Source: Chrysogorgia sp. JL179-B06 (lineage: Eukaryota; Cnidaria; Anthozoa; Scleralcyonacea; Chrysogorgiidae). From it: a DNA stretch of 64,000 nucleotides. Shown in pieces: positions 12,698 to 23,677 of the stretch. Each line of letters begins with the position of its first letter. Position 1 is the stretch's first letter. The notes under the pieces are model-generated. The model saw nothing but the letters and a program-made list of their open reading frames with translations, did no database searches and had not been told where the DNA came from. Both the position numbers and the translations under genes were made by a program. Location of the stretch: positions 3,199,501 through 3,263,500 of the forward strand of contig JAYKKM010000123.1 of the NCBI GenBank assembly GCA_035772405.1, written 5' to 3'.

Positions 12698-13547
12698 AGT
12701 CTTGAGTGAGTTTTGATGTCCGTAGACTTGTTTACCTTTTTTTGAATTTTAACTCAACTGAAAGAGGTTACTTCACAGTTGAGCGAGTACTTTGAGATAA
12801 AAGCCGTAGAATGCGATAATACAAAAAGTAAGTGAGTAGAGTCTGTAGAGACGATATGAATACCACTGAAACGTAGAGAAAAGGATGGCGAATCCAAGGA
12901 GGTTACTTGGGACGTAATACGATGACGATTAACGCGACAAATTCAAATTTCGTTGTTGCTAGGCAACAATAACAATAACAAGGAAAGCCAACGGACAAAT
13001 ATAAAACGTAATATAAAACGTAATATAAAACGTAATAGATAATTCAAAAAGATCTTGACGAGAGTAGACCAAATTTACACACGTTGTACATAATCACAAA
13101 ACGAACAAACGATGAAAGTTTGAAGAGACGGCGTCGATTAACACCAGAGAAATAGTAAGTTGAATAATGGTCACCTCAGCAGACAGATTAGCGAAGGCAA
13201 TAACAAACTGTAAAAATACGAAAATGATAGTATTTAAATGTCTTACGGTGGATCCAGGCGAACTTTTGACTGAAGATAGTTGACAGCAGTGGTAAACTTT
13301 TGACCAAGTTGTAGAATCTTGTCATGAATAGGAGCGATGAAAATAAGTGAAACGAATATCGTTGAAAGTAATCCAAGTTGAAATAATGTATTTCCAAATA
13401 TAACGCGTAAAAATTCGTAAATAAGATCCAGTAAGTATATATAAGTAGCACAAGAACTTTAAACACCAAAATAAGTTAACTTGATTGAAGTAGCGTAGAA
13501 AAACTACGGGAAAAAATTGTAATTATACGGAGCGCCACGGAGCGTGA

Positions 13548-13776
13548 CACACGCTCTGGGAAGCCAAACAATTTCCAGATGGTTGTGTACAGCCATTCAA
13601 GAAGCAGGTGTAGGATTGTCCTAATTTATAAAGGACATTCTACAAAGGCAGCATCTATACATCAGAGGTGGCCGATTCTGGTCTAGGGCATCAGCAAGGA
13701 CATTTGAGAAACATTATCACAAACCAACAGACGAAGGGAGGTTTGCACATAGAGTGTTAAGTATGTGTGAGACATA
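13548..13776 (+). pseudogene. DIRS tyrosine recombinase, 3' part
   Basis: Continues the recombinase split at 9542. 'LGSQTISRWLCTAIQEAGVG' leads into 'FIKDILQRQHLYI' and 'RTFEKHYHKPTDEGRFAH', the usual C-terminal end of DIRS recombinases, followed by a stop. One in-frame stop (TAA near 13620) and degraded catalytic His/Arg boxes show it is inactive. Confidence 0.8.
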
Positions 13777-13841
13777 GCTACTTGTGACACAAGGACAAGA
13801 TTGTCAGTAGCTACCTTTAAACATCTGCACCAGAATTGCGA

Positions 13842-14205
13842 GTATTAGTCGTACGAAGTACGACTATTAGCCGTACGATAATTTCTCCGGAGGGTAAGGT
13901 ACTGTACCTGAGGGGGAGATGTAGTTCTCCGAGGACCTTCGGAGACTGATAGGAGCAATACTGGATCCCCTACCATGGTGGATAGCTCTGTTCCACCCCT
14001 CCCGGCTACTGAACAATATAATACCTCAGCATAAACTCAATAAGAGGAAGGTTAATACGCATGTTCAAAAAATTATAGTGGGTCCCAGACCTCTGCTGGC
14101 CGCGGATCTGCACCAGTATTGCTCCTATCAGTCTCCGAAGGTCCTCGGAGAACTACTGACATCTCCCCTTCAGGTAAGTGCCTTACCCTCCTGGGAAATT
14201 ATATT
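13842..14205. repeat. Inverted repeats at the 3' end of the DIRS element
   Basis: The segment at about 13876-13966 (TTTCTCCGGAGGGTAAGG … GATAGGAGCAATACTGG) is repeated in inverted orientation at about 14111-14203 around a 145-bp centre that holds CCATGGTGGATAG. Just upstream, AGTCGTACGAAGTACGACT (13849-13867) is a palindrome. DIRS elements end in inverted repeats plus an internal complementary region, which this pair may represent. I did not find the matching left terminus. Confidence 0.5.
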
Positions 14206-14559
14206 TCTCCTATTTCTTTTTTCATGTTTTTCCTACTTACTGTAAATATATTCCACTGATGACGTAACGAGGTTCTCTTATCAGTTATCTTTTTAACTAA
14301 TATTATCTTTTTAACTAATTCTAATGATAATCAAACATTACGTATTTCTGAAATAATTCTATGAATATAAGATAATTTATGCTTTCAAAAATATACGAAA
14401 GTATCCCAAACGTTTAAGCGTCTCAACAGCAAGCAGTAGTTTACTTTATGAAAAAATAAAAGCATGAATGAGACGGAATTGAAATTGCTTACTTTAGTTA
14501 ACTTGTTATTCAGACATAATTTGACGCTATACTATGGTTTAAAAAAATTTTGAACGTAA

Positions 14560-14598
14560 CTTTAACGTTTCGATACTCCAATCTAGTGTCTTCATCAG
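14560..14598 (-). ncRNA. Hammerhead ribozyme-like core at PLE-1 terminus
   Basis: The minus strand reads CTGATGA, then AGACACTAGATTGGAGTATC as a candidate stem II (GA.ACU with AGUAUC), then GAAACGTT. The CUGAUGA and GAAA boxes are canonical. An ACGU…ACGU stem III is possible; stem I is not convincing. PLEs are known to carry hammerhead motifs in their terminal repeats. Confidence 0.55.
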
Positions 14599-14599
14599 T

Positions 14600-16440
14600 G
14601 GTGATCATTGTAACGTTAGCACCTCATAGAATAATGACCTTATCTATTAACAAGATGAGAATAAGATACTGGTGGTACTGTAGATCACCGTCAGCGCAAT
14701 CAATGGAGCGTGGGCGCTATTAATATGCCAAGCCTCCAAACAACCACGGATCAGTGGTAATAATTTCGGGATTTTTTCACGCAATCTCACGGTTGGTTAC
14801 ACACACGTTCTTCGACAAAGCATAATTTTCCTTTTTTGAAAAGAAAACAGCCTTTTGGTGTTTTTTAAACGCGTACGAAACGTCTGACCGATGTGATCAC
14901 AGTTATTGCACGGAATGGAATAAATAACGTCTTTCCTCTGTTCCTTCGCAATAACGTCAAGAGAAATGTTTTTGAGCAACTTTCACGTTGAAACTACCTA
15001 ATATTAATTTAATTGTTTCAGTAATCCCTTGAATATGCGGAACAATCGCAAATTGTACCAAACTTTGTACGTGGTATAGTGTAACTGGAACTTAAACATG
15101 TTTAGGATAGTTATTCGTCTTTAAAGCTTCGAATACATGCTGTCGCTTATACTTTCCCTTGAATCGGAACTAGATGGTAGCCTTGAGCTCTCAAAAACAA
15201 AATTCTATATGAACGGACTTCTTATGGCATATGGGGTGGTGAGAATCAAATGAAAGATATTTGTCAGTGTGTGTTGATTTTCGGTATATACTGCAGTTTC
15301 TAAACATTCATCCTTTTCACTTTCTACTGTGAATTGAATTGGAGGCTCCATAGAATTCATGGAAGTGGTTCAAAAAAAATTTCCACTTCATTCTTGGATA
15401 CCGCGGACATAACATCATCGACGTATCCTTTACAAAACAAGCTAGGCTTCGCTGGAGCGGACGCCAATGCTCTTTCTTCAGTGTTTTCCATAACTAAAAA
15501 TTAGCATTGTCAGCCGAAACGTGTGAATCCATGGCTGTGCCAAAAACCTATTGAAAGTAAGTGCCGTCATACACAAAACTAGAGTAGTTGTGTTTAGACA
15601 AAAAGTCAGGAGTTCCATTAGATCCTCAACAGAAAACGATGTTCTTTGATTTAAAGTAACATCCTGTCTTAGTCTATAGTGTAGGCAATTGTGATAGAAT
15701 GATATCAACAGGTATTTTAGTATACTATATAATTCATCATCGGATATTATTAAGAGATTTTATTAAGACTATTATACTCTTAATAAAATCCGCAAATTCA
15801 AGGAATGTTTTACTGTGTTTTCCGATTTCCCAACTATTGGTGACAAACCCTTTGGCAATTTGACTTGATATACCATAAGTCGGAGAATTGATGAATGGGA
15901 CGATATGTCTTAAAGTAATTCGCGTTTTGTGAATTTTTGGAAGCCGTAAAATCGTGAAGATAGCCGATCGTTGCTATATAATCTTCTATGTGCAACTTAC
16001 CAGCTTTTTCAAATCAAGTAACATTAATTTGTTTAACTTTCTTTGAAATTTACTAGTCGGATTGCACGGCAGAATAGAATATAGGTTAAGCAACGATAAG
16101 GCTTTCTCGTGATATTGGCCTTTGTCCATATACCATATATGTAATTTACCTCTTTCTGCTGATTGAACAAGCCTATCTGGATCTTTTTAAAGAGCTATTA
16201 GATATTTGAAAATGTTACTGTCCAGATTTTTCAAAGGTATCTTAGATCGCGCATGCCATGTTTTTCTCAGACAAACAACGCAATTTTTGTATGTGCCTAC
16301 AGTAAATCTGAGTTTTTTAGACTCCATTCTCTCACTAAAGCAACAAAAATCTTCAACCAATTTGTCAGATTGGCAATAATTAAAACAAAAAGAAGAGAAA
16401 TATCATATTCGGTTCGCAAATTCGGTATAGAGTGATGACA
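14600..16440 (-). pseudogene. Penelope-like element 1, RT and GIY-YIG endonuclease (decayed)
   Basis: On the minus strand the N-terminal segment starts at about 16130 ('MDKGQYHEKALSLL'), then 'RLPKIHKTRITLRHIV' at about 15940. RT body motifs follow: 'TSFSVEDLMELLTFCLN' at about 15630, and a YVDDV catalytic box near 15430 in a shifted frame. The GIY-YIG endonuclease at about 14980-14800 has 'DVIYSIPCNNCDHIGQT' and 'FRTRLK'. Multiple stops and frameshifts make it inactive. The order RT then C-terminal GIY-YIG identifies a Penelope-like element. Confidence 0.85.
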
Positions 16441-16539
16441 TTGAGCTATACGTAAACTAAAGAAAAAATAAACCAATATTTTCCATGAGCTTATATACTG
16501 TACCCTCAAGTTCATGGGCAATACCTTATTCTCCTAACG

Positions 16540-17190
16540 ATACCTAAAACTTTGTTTTTGAGAGTTCAAGGTATACCATCTAGTTCCGATTCAAGAGAAA
16601 GTGAGCGAAAGCATGTATTTGAAGCTTTAAAGGCGAATAACTATCCTAATTTTCTAAAAAATGTTTAAAACCAGTTACACAACCACGTATAAACTCTGAG
16701 AACGAAAGTTCGGTAAGCTAGTAAGTTTTGCGGTTGTTCCGTATATTCACGGATTACGAAACCAATTCAAAGAATCCTAGGTAGTTTCAACATAAAAGTC
16801 GCTCGAAACCCTTTGCCAAACCTACGGATCGTATATTGAAGGAACAGTGGAAAGATGCAATTTATTCCATTCCGTATACAATGACTGTAATCAGGAGTAT
16901 ATCGGTCTGACTAAACGTCAGTTTCGTACGCGTTTAAAAGAACACCAAGAGGTTGTTTTCTTTTCAAAAACGAGAAATTCTTCGTCCCGACCATGAGATC
17001 TGATTGCGTGGGAAAATTCCAAAATTATTAACACTAATACGTGGTATCGTCAGATATGTTGTCTGGAGGCTTGGCATATTAATACTAGCGCCCACGCTAA
17101 CTTGAATCGCGATGACGGTGGTCTACTAGCAGACTATTTAATTATTTCCATCTCGTTAATACATAACGTCATCATCGGTTCTATGAGGGT
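16540..17190 (+). pseudogene. Inverted partial copy of Penelope-like element 1 (C-terminal part)
   Basis: The plus strand repeats the 3' half of the minus-strand element next to it (TTGTTTTTGAGAGTTCAAGG and CATCTAGTTCCGATTCAAG blocks). It encodes the GIY-YIG region ('KDAIYSIPY', 'EYIGLTKRQFRTRLKEHQ' across one frameshift) and the typical PLE tail 'LEAWHINTSAHANLNRDDGG'. It sits at the 5' side of PLE-1 in opposite orientation, an arrangement common for Penelope insertions. Confidence 0.8.
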
Positions 17191-17223
17191 ATAAATAGGA
17201 ATCCTAACCTTACAACGATCACC

Positions 17224-17262
17224 CTTGATGAAGACACTAGACAGGAGAGACGAAACGTTGGT
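17224..17262 (+). ncRNA. Hammerhead-like core at end of the inverted PLE-1 copy
   Basis: TTGATGA, then AGACACTAGACAGGAGAGAC, then GAAACGTTGG: same layout as 14560-14598 with C3 changed to U. It lies just after the end of the PLE coding remnant, matching the position of the minus-strand copy. Confidence 0.45.
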
Positions 17263-17395
17263 TAATGGACACTAACTTTTAATATGTTACGATCAAAAAC
17301 TTTTTAAGCCCGGGGTAGTGTCAAACTATATGTCTGATTTATCTGCACCTACGTTGGCAAATTATTTTTTAACTGTTGTTTTCTTGTTCTGACAG

Positions 17396-17777
17396 CGAGC
17401 AGTCCAACATTGGTTGAATACATAATAACTTCAAATGAGACACATATCTCATACATCTCTGTCAACGGCGGTGAATCATCTGCTATAGTCTCAGCAACAA
17501 ATGCGAAATTGGGATATGATGGAATAAAGTTCAGGCTGTGGTATATTGATCAAGGAGTGATGTTCAATAGCAACTTGGATGGCAGCGATATTCAATCATT
17601 TTCTGCAACAGTAATCGACCGTTTTGCTGTTAACAGTGTAAATGAGACAATTTACTATCTCCACCTAGTGAATACAGATGTCGAATCTGTTACGTTCGAC
17701 GGTACACAACTCCCAATTAGCGATGTTGATCTACAGCATACAGATTTCTTAGATATTCAAGTTGATCCGTCCAATCA
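17396..17777 (+). CDS. Host gene exon: YWTD/LDLR class B-like propeller segment
   Basis: An exon between a pyrimidine-rich acceptor (…TTCTGACAG) and a GTAAGT donor, entering in phase 1 and leaving in phase 2. The ~127 codons have the strand-turn rhythm of YWTD propellers: 'FRLWYIDQGVMFNSNLDGSDIQ' and 'ETIYYLHLVNTDVES' resemble YWTD-plus-DG repeats. Together with the next exon and the downstream EGF exons this suggests an extracellular LDLR/nidogen/fibrillin-like protein. The 5' end of the gene, including any signal peptide, is not seen in the window. I do not assign a gene name. Confidence 0.75.
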
Positions 17778-19248
17778 GTAAGTTCCGTGCATGTATTGAA
17801 TTAGTGGAACTTTTTCAGTTCAGCTAAGGTAAAATTTTCTGAGGCGAATTAACAGACTCTGCATTTTGTTCGTATAGCGAACTACATTTAGAATTATGTT
17901 ATGTTAACCGATTGTAGTTATTTCGTTATGGAAAATTAAAATGCATCATTTAACATTTTAGCATTAATATTTTACACCTCATTCATCTGGTAGTTATTTT
18001 TGTTATCTCCAGAACCGTCACACGGCCATTTGTAACTTATACTTTTAGTCCAATTCCGACGCCATTATTCGTGTTTAGTTGTCGTTAAAGGTGCGATTGA
18101 TCACGTAATACGTTTCGTGATTAGCCATTACGTATATAAGGGGATCGGGAGTTTTAGGCGCGGATACAAAAAACGATTAAACATCCAATAAGTATCGCCC
18201 TTTTTATAAAACGCGAAATAATTGTGTACGAATTAAAAATTGCTTTTGGAGAGTACGAAGAAATCGTAATCGTATATAATTAATAGCAACTTTATATTTC
18301 TGAGTGCTCCCAATATACCAAATGCAGGCCATAACATGATGATAGGATAAAACAAACGCGTGAAAAGGGTGGTTTTTCAATTTGATCAATCATAAATTTA
18401 TCCATAACCTCTATTGGTTTCTGATTGGTTTTCGGGGGGTTAGGGTTATAGGATTAGGGTCAGAATCAGCTAAAAAAGATGCTGCCGACCATTAAAGATG
18501 CTACCGACTGTCTACGGAATCCAAATATGCGATGACGCCAATGTTTATTAGGAGAAAGATCGACTATACTATATCGATCAAGAGGCTAATTAAGAAGCCG
18601 CCAATTCAGAAGTCCCACCGCATTTGACCATTTATGGTCCCGTTCAGTAGCCCTATTTAAACTTCCTCTATATTTGACCAAGATTCCATACCAAACTGGA
18701 ATAATTTTGCTCTTCGGATCAGCTTATGCTGTAAACCCACCGAAAATATATATTATGACAATTAGGCCAATTTCATAAACCTTTAATAACTTCTTATTAA
18801 CGAGAGCGCGGTCATTACGGGAAAATATTAGACCGAGGTCTGATATCTTCCCGTGATGACCAATGCAAGCGAACGAGGTTAATAAGAAGTTTATTACATG
18901 GCACTTTTGGACAGTAATAGTGTGACAAATAGTGAGCGTCATGTGCTATTGAACAGCACACACCGAAAGGATAACAAAACTCACTTTCTGAGTGTTCATC
19001 CTCTGATTGTGACTCATTCATGATTTAATTAAAACACTGAAACAAATTTGGCTTTTTAAATTTTTTTGGTTATTATTTGTTGTAGGATAAAATTTATCGT
19101 CACAACCCGTAATCCGGTTCGGTCCATTACGGAAAAGTAACGATTGCAATCAGAGCGTCTAAGCAAATCAGAGTGCGCGATTACACCGGAAGTAACTTAT
19201 TTTCTAATAACAATCATTAATATATTATTTTTTCTTTCTCGCATTTAG
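17778..19248. other. Intron of the propeller/EGF gene
   Basis: Starts GTAAGTTCCG and ends TTTCTTTCTCGCATTTAG. It contains a fold-back palindrome (18784-18896) and a short TTAGGG-like stretch near 18440. No coding was recognised. Confidence 0.7.
18784..18896. repeat. Fold-back palindrome (MITE-like)
   Basis: Imperfect arms of about 55 bp meet at a tiny loop: TAATAACTTCTTATTAAC… GGTCATTACGGGAA… AGACC-GA-GGTCT… TTCCCGTGATGACC… GGTTAATAAGAAGTTTATTA. Arm mismatches cluster in one internal segment. No transposase is present. It is probably a short fold-back element. Confidence 0.75.
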
Positions 19249-19634
19249 ATCTCTGTTTATGGCAACGGATCAGACAAGCAATCGCAATCTTGTACGCTAC
19301 AGCCTTACAGAAGAAAATATTTACGCTCTTCACGATAATCCATCCGGAATTTCTACACATCTGACAATTGACGAGGCGAATAAAATAGTGTATTGGATTC
19401 ATTTTACGAATGAGAATTCCTATAAAATCTACAAAAGCACCTACGATGGAATAACAACAGCGCTTGGTTCTCGAACAGGGCTATCAACTAACATTGATAT
19501 AACTGAAGGAGTGGAGTTTTATTACATTTTAGATTCCTCTAGTTCAAATATTGAAAAGTACAGCAAGAACTCCAATACTCGGATAATGAATATCGCTGTT
19601 CCTCCAGGGACGAAAAACATAATGGTGATGAGTG
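19249..19634 (+). CDS. Host gene exon: second propeller segment
   Basis: Acceptor TTTAG at 19248, donor GTAAGT after 19634; phases 2 and 1. It joins the previous exon in frame (…VDPSNQ|SLFMATDQ…). The 'NKIVYWIHFTNENSYKIYKSTYDG' segment fits a YWTD-type blade ending in the DG turn, and 'GVEFYYILDSSSSNIEKY' fits the next. It leaves in phase 1, as needed to join the phase 1-1 EGF exon at 21956. Confidence 0.78.
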
Positions 19635-19659
19635 GTAAGTATGTTGTCAGAGGTGCTAA

Positions 19660-20182
19660 AGTGCCCCTGCGACAAAATATCACATTACGTTTCCTTGCAT
19701 TTTGTGTTACAGAACATCATTTAAATTGATAAATGTTCGCATTTGCCAAATAAATAATCAACAAACATTCTATCACAAGAAATTTTATCCTCCAAACTGT
19801 ACCAAATTTTGTCCGCCATTGCTCAAAACTTGTTCCAGACGAGCCCGCGATTCCACAGCAGAGTATGTGATTGTGACGTCAGAGACTCAACACGTGACAA
19901 CGCTTTATGGTAATTATACGACAAGTTACAACAGAACATTTTCCTCAAGTAGCTTTATATTCATACAGAACTAGCCACGTGTTGAGTCTTTGACGTCACT
20001 TCCTCTAATCGCAACCTAACCGTGAGTATAATGGCGGCCGTATAATCTCGTATACAACCAGTCTGAAAAGGCGACTTCCCACGCTCGCAATTACTTGAAA
20101 TTTGACAAGTTAAGTAAGAACACCATGCCCTTTACAAATATGTGAAAATTCGGGATACCAACAATTTGATCACAGGGGCACT
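19660..20182. mobile_element. MITE with AGTGCCCCTG termini inserted 22 bp inside the intron
   Basis: Outer ends AGTGCCCCTG (19660) and CAGGGGCACT (20182) are exact inverted repeats. The flanks are CTAA on the left and TTAA on the right, consistent with a mutated TTAA duplication. It contains a second inverted pair, TGACGTCAGAGACTCAACACGTG (about 19874) and its complement near 19977-20000. There is no coding capacity. Confidence 0.7.
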
Positions 20183-20642
20183 TTAAAGTGAATGATTTTA
20201 ATTAGTGAAAACGCATTTCCCTTGTTCTAAGTGAAGGACTTTTGCTAACAAACGTATATCACCCAGTATATATAAAAGCATGGCCTTCATCCCGTTACCT
20301 TCAATGGTACTGTATGAAGACTCATGTTTCTTCTTTTACTGTTCCATGGCCGCTTTCAACTCGTTGCTTCGTCCAAAGTTAATAAACGTGTTACCTAAAC
20401 AGAATATAAGAAATTACGCATTTTATTTTTTATTTAAAATTATAATTTATTTGTGTTTACTCCTAGAGCAAAATCTTCAAGGCACTCGAGCTTATTTAAA
20501 CACCCATGTCTTTGAACTTCCTTTTCGCTGATTTTCCATCTGAGCCATCTAGAAAACGTGAAACAGTGCATTCCTATAGTTTAGTTAAATGAACGAAATA
20601 TTATTGTGATGTTTGCTATTGTTTTATATAATTATCCCTTGT

Positions 20643-20687
20643 AATCTATCTTCTTTAAGTTACCCTGTAACTTAAAGAAGATAGATT
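20643..20687. repeat. Perfect 21-bp inverted repeat with 3-nt loop
   Basis: AATCTATCTTCTTTAAGTTA-C, loop CCT, then its exact reverse complement. No mismatch across 21 pairs. Confidence 0.95.
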
Positions 20688-21470
20688 TTCTTGAAATACA
20701 AAAATTTCTAAACTCAATTATTCGGATCGGAGCAGAACGTTGAGCAACTACAACGTACAGTTGAGTTGCTCTAGCTGTTGACCTATTAATTCACAAATTA
20801 AATCCACACTAAAGCGTTAAGTTTGTTCCAACGTATTCCGTTGCTAGACAATCGGTTGTTAAGGACAGGTAATTTAACTCACAATATACTTCGTAAGTGG
20901 ACAATAAATTAAAGGTATAACCAATATATTTATTGCGAAATATATAGGCAAACTTCTTTCCTCTAGTGACGAAATTTGATTGCGTCAAATTGACGTTATC
21001 GACAAACACAACAATTCTATAATTCTTGTCATTTTTGACATTATCCAACATTTGTGAGTGTCATGTAAACCTAAATTATTTCCTACAAAAAAGTACGTAT
21101 GAATTTGTTGATAAATTAAATAAAAATGAAGTTATAAATGTTTACTGTGTTTATTGACCTTAAAAAATCGATATTCCGGCTACTTTTTAAAAATTCTTAA
21201 AATCCATATGTACTTTTTTGAAGATAACAGTCCAGATTTTAATTGCATGTGAAAAAATGATTTTATTTTTAAATCTTCGAAGATTATAGGAATTGTTAAA
21301 TTTCGATGAGGTTATGATGACGTCATCATATGGCATTACCAAACGAAATAATTTAGCCCATATATATCACAAACCGACGGCTTGATGGATTATTAAATAT
21401 GTGACATTTTATGGCAAATTTGTCAAATCTAACCTTCCTTAGCAACGGACATAAGGTCTGCAAATCGAAA

Positions 21471-21623
21471 TACAGTGGAACCCTGTTAATACGACAGCTG
21501 TCGGGCCAAAAAAATGTGGTCGTATTAACGGGGTTGTCGTATTAACGAGGTAGAATCACAGTACTATTTAGCTTATACTGAGGTAGTATTAACGTGGTGG
21601 TCGCATGGCGGGCTTCCACTGTA
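21471..21623. mobile_element. 153-bp MITE, TACAGTGGAA termini
   Basis: Ends TACAGTGGAA and TTCCACTGTA are exact inverted repeats including a terminal TA. The interior repeats GTCGTATTAACG-type motifs. Size, TA target and ends resemble pogo/Tigger-type Tc1-mariner MITEs; the family call is by resemblance only. Confidence 0.7.
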
Positions 21624-21955
21624 CGTCCAAACACTCATAAGTTGGAACTACATAATTGTATACTAAAGGAGCACATGACTGTTCCTAGTCGACTTGAAAG
21701 CTCAACTGGTTTAACATCAGACCGGAATCCCACTCGAATCAAAATATATTTCACTTTACATTTTCTGGAATTTCTTTTTTTTTGTATTTTAGTAGAATAC
21801 ATTTACTTATTTATTTATTTATTACCCTGAAAATAATTCTGATATAAAATGACTAACTAGGGACATTTCTTGTTCTATATAATTGCTTCATCGTAGGAAA
21901 TGGATATGCAATGAAGAATCCAATTAATGAAATTCCTATATGAATTTCTCTTTAG

Positions 21956-22075
21956 ATGAAGACGAGTGCTCACTGAATGAGACATGCCCAGCTACAGCAA
22001 CATGTAGCAATATTCCTGGAAGTTATTTGTGCACATGCAACACTGGGTATATTCGAAATCAAACTTACTGCGAAG
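21956..22075 (+). CDS. Host gene exon: calcium-binding EGF-like domain
   Basis: A symmetric phase 1-1 exon of 120 bp (acceptor TCTCTTTAG, donor GTAATT). It encodes 40 residues starting DEDECSLNETC, with six cysteines in EGF spacing and the D-x-D/E-E-C calcium-binding signature. The reading phase matches the exon ending at 19634, supporting one gene. Confidence 0.85.
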
Positions 22076-22310
22076 GTAATTTGGTGCCATTCGAGTGTTA
22101 AGTAACACGAGGTTCCAACTGTTGTGGGAGTACATCTTCCCTGGAAAGTGTAATCTAACTTTAAGAGCAGGTATTGGAGTGAATTACCTTATTGTATCTA
22201 CATACAGTATTGTCTCGTTGGTCATGCAAAATGACATGATTTCAAAAGTGTCGAAATTTGTAGAGCATTAGTATAAATAGAAATACTGGAAACAAAAACC
22301 TATATTTTTG

Positions 22311-22744
22311 AATGTATAAAATACAGAATAGAATTTAATAAAGAGGAAAGTATTAATATAGACAGTAATATAAGAAACAAGACAAAACAAAAACAAAAAA
22401 GTAATATCATAGTAATACTATATTGGATGTGTTATGCTGCGTGGGAAGTGTGTAATGGAAGTGTGTAACCCTAAAAGATTGGTGTACTGCCGAAATAGTG
22501 GAGGTCTAACGTCCGGAAGTACCGCGATCGAAGGGTCTCCGCACGAAACGTTACACCTCCTACATGCTATTTCAGAGTGTTCACTTCGACTTAAAAGTCT
22601 TGCCTAGTTACATGGTTTTGTACACATGACAATCCGGAAGAGAAAAGAGTAATGTTGTCAAATATATTGTTAAAGTAAAGCAAAGTACAATATGAAAGGA
22701 GAGTAACGAGTTCCACATACTATTGTTAAATTTAATATATATAC

Positions 22745-22836
<92 letters not shown>

Positions 22837-23163
22837 ATGTAGTTTGATCGAGTGAAATGCAAAATATTACCTATAATATACCCAGAATCTTATCCCCGGC
22901 ATTACCACCACCATATATACAGAACTCGTGACTAGGCTCTCGGCAACGGCTTCCGTAGCTCAGTGGTCAGAGCACTGCACTAGCATCGCAGAGTCGCGGG
23001 TTCAATTCCCAGCCGGAAGGCCTTAAAGTTGCATTTTTAGCAACTGGTCCCGGTTTGGTCTTAAAATGTATGTATTCCAACACTCGAAATTTTCCTTCAC
23101 CGTAAATCCTTTCAACATGTAGTTTGATCGAGTGAAATGCCAAATATTACCTATAATATACCT
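22311..23163. repeat. Tandem duplication, copy 1 (853 bp)
   Basis: Nearly identical to 23164-23990, starting AATGTATAAAATACAGAAT. It contains, in order, a degenerate hammerhead-like module (GCGATCGAAGGGTCTCCGCAC then GAAACGTT at about 22525-22552), a (TA)n array (about 22736-22836), and a tRNA-Ala-like sequence. That last block is flanked by direct repeats of GTAGTTTGATCGAGTGAAAT (about 22839 and 23119). Confidence 0.9.
22949..23020 (+). tRNA. tRNA-Ala(AGC)-like sequence, probably tRNA-derived repeat
   Basis: Box A (TAGCTCAGTGG) and box B (GGGTTCAATTCCC) are clean, the D arm pairs GCTC/GAGC, and the 7-nt anticodon loop CTAGCAT gives AGC. Mismatches occur at the outer acceptor pair, the inner anticodon-stem pair and two T-stem pairs. 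These, plus its place inside a duplicated repeat, favour a tRNA-derived element over a functional gene. Confidence 0.55.
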
Positions 23164-23611
23164 AATGTATAAAATACAGAATAGAATTTAATAAAGAGGA
23201 AAGTATTAATATAGACAGTAATATAAGAAACAAGACAAAACAAAAACAAAAAAGTAATATCATAGTAATACTATATTGGATGTGTTATGCTGCGTGGGAA
23301 GTGTGTAATGGAAGTGTGTAACCCTAAAAGATTGGTGTACTGCCGAAATAGTGGAGGTCTAACGTCCGGAAGTCCCGCGATCGAAGGGTCTCCGCACGAA
23401 ACGTTACACCTCCTACATGCTATTTCAGAGTGTTCACTTCGACTTAAAAGTCTTGCCTAGTTACATAGTTTTGTACACATGACAATCCGGAAGAGAAAAG
23501 AGTAATGTTGTCAAATATATTGTTAAAGTAAAGCAAAGTACAATATGAAAGGAGAGTAACGAGTTCCACATACTATTGTTAAATTTAATATATATACAGG
23601 TATATATATAC

Positions 23612-23677
<66 letters not shown>

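Larger units (their letters stand above)
9543..13547 (-). mobile_element. RTE-clade non-LTR retrotransposon inserted in the DIRS recombinase gene
   Basis: A 4.0-kb element flanked by CACAC (9538-9542 and 13548-13552). Removing it and one CACAC rejoins the tyrosine-recombinase frame (…YVNPH|ALGSQTISRW…). On the minus strand it has an 850-bp 5' leader, one long endonuclease-RT frame and a (TGA)n tail with almost no 3' UTR. Terminal simple-repeat tails, a single EN-RT polyprotein and a small overall size are RTE hallmarks. The leader (12698-13547) contains a short tandem AAAACGTAATAT repeat near 13010-13038 and no clear second ORF. Confidence 0.9.

Noticed and set aside
13188..13469. 93-aa frame as RTE ORF1
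   Set aside because: Hydrophobic/aromatic random composition, no coiled coil or RNA-binding motif, and AT-rich leader sequence.
18420..18470. TTAGGG-like stretch suggesting interstitial telomere
   Set aside because: Only two or three imperfect units; too short to support.
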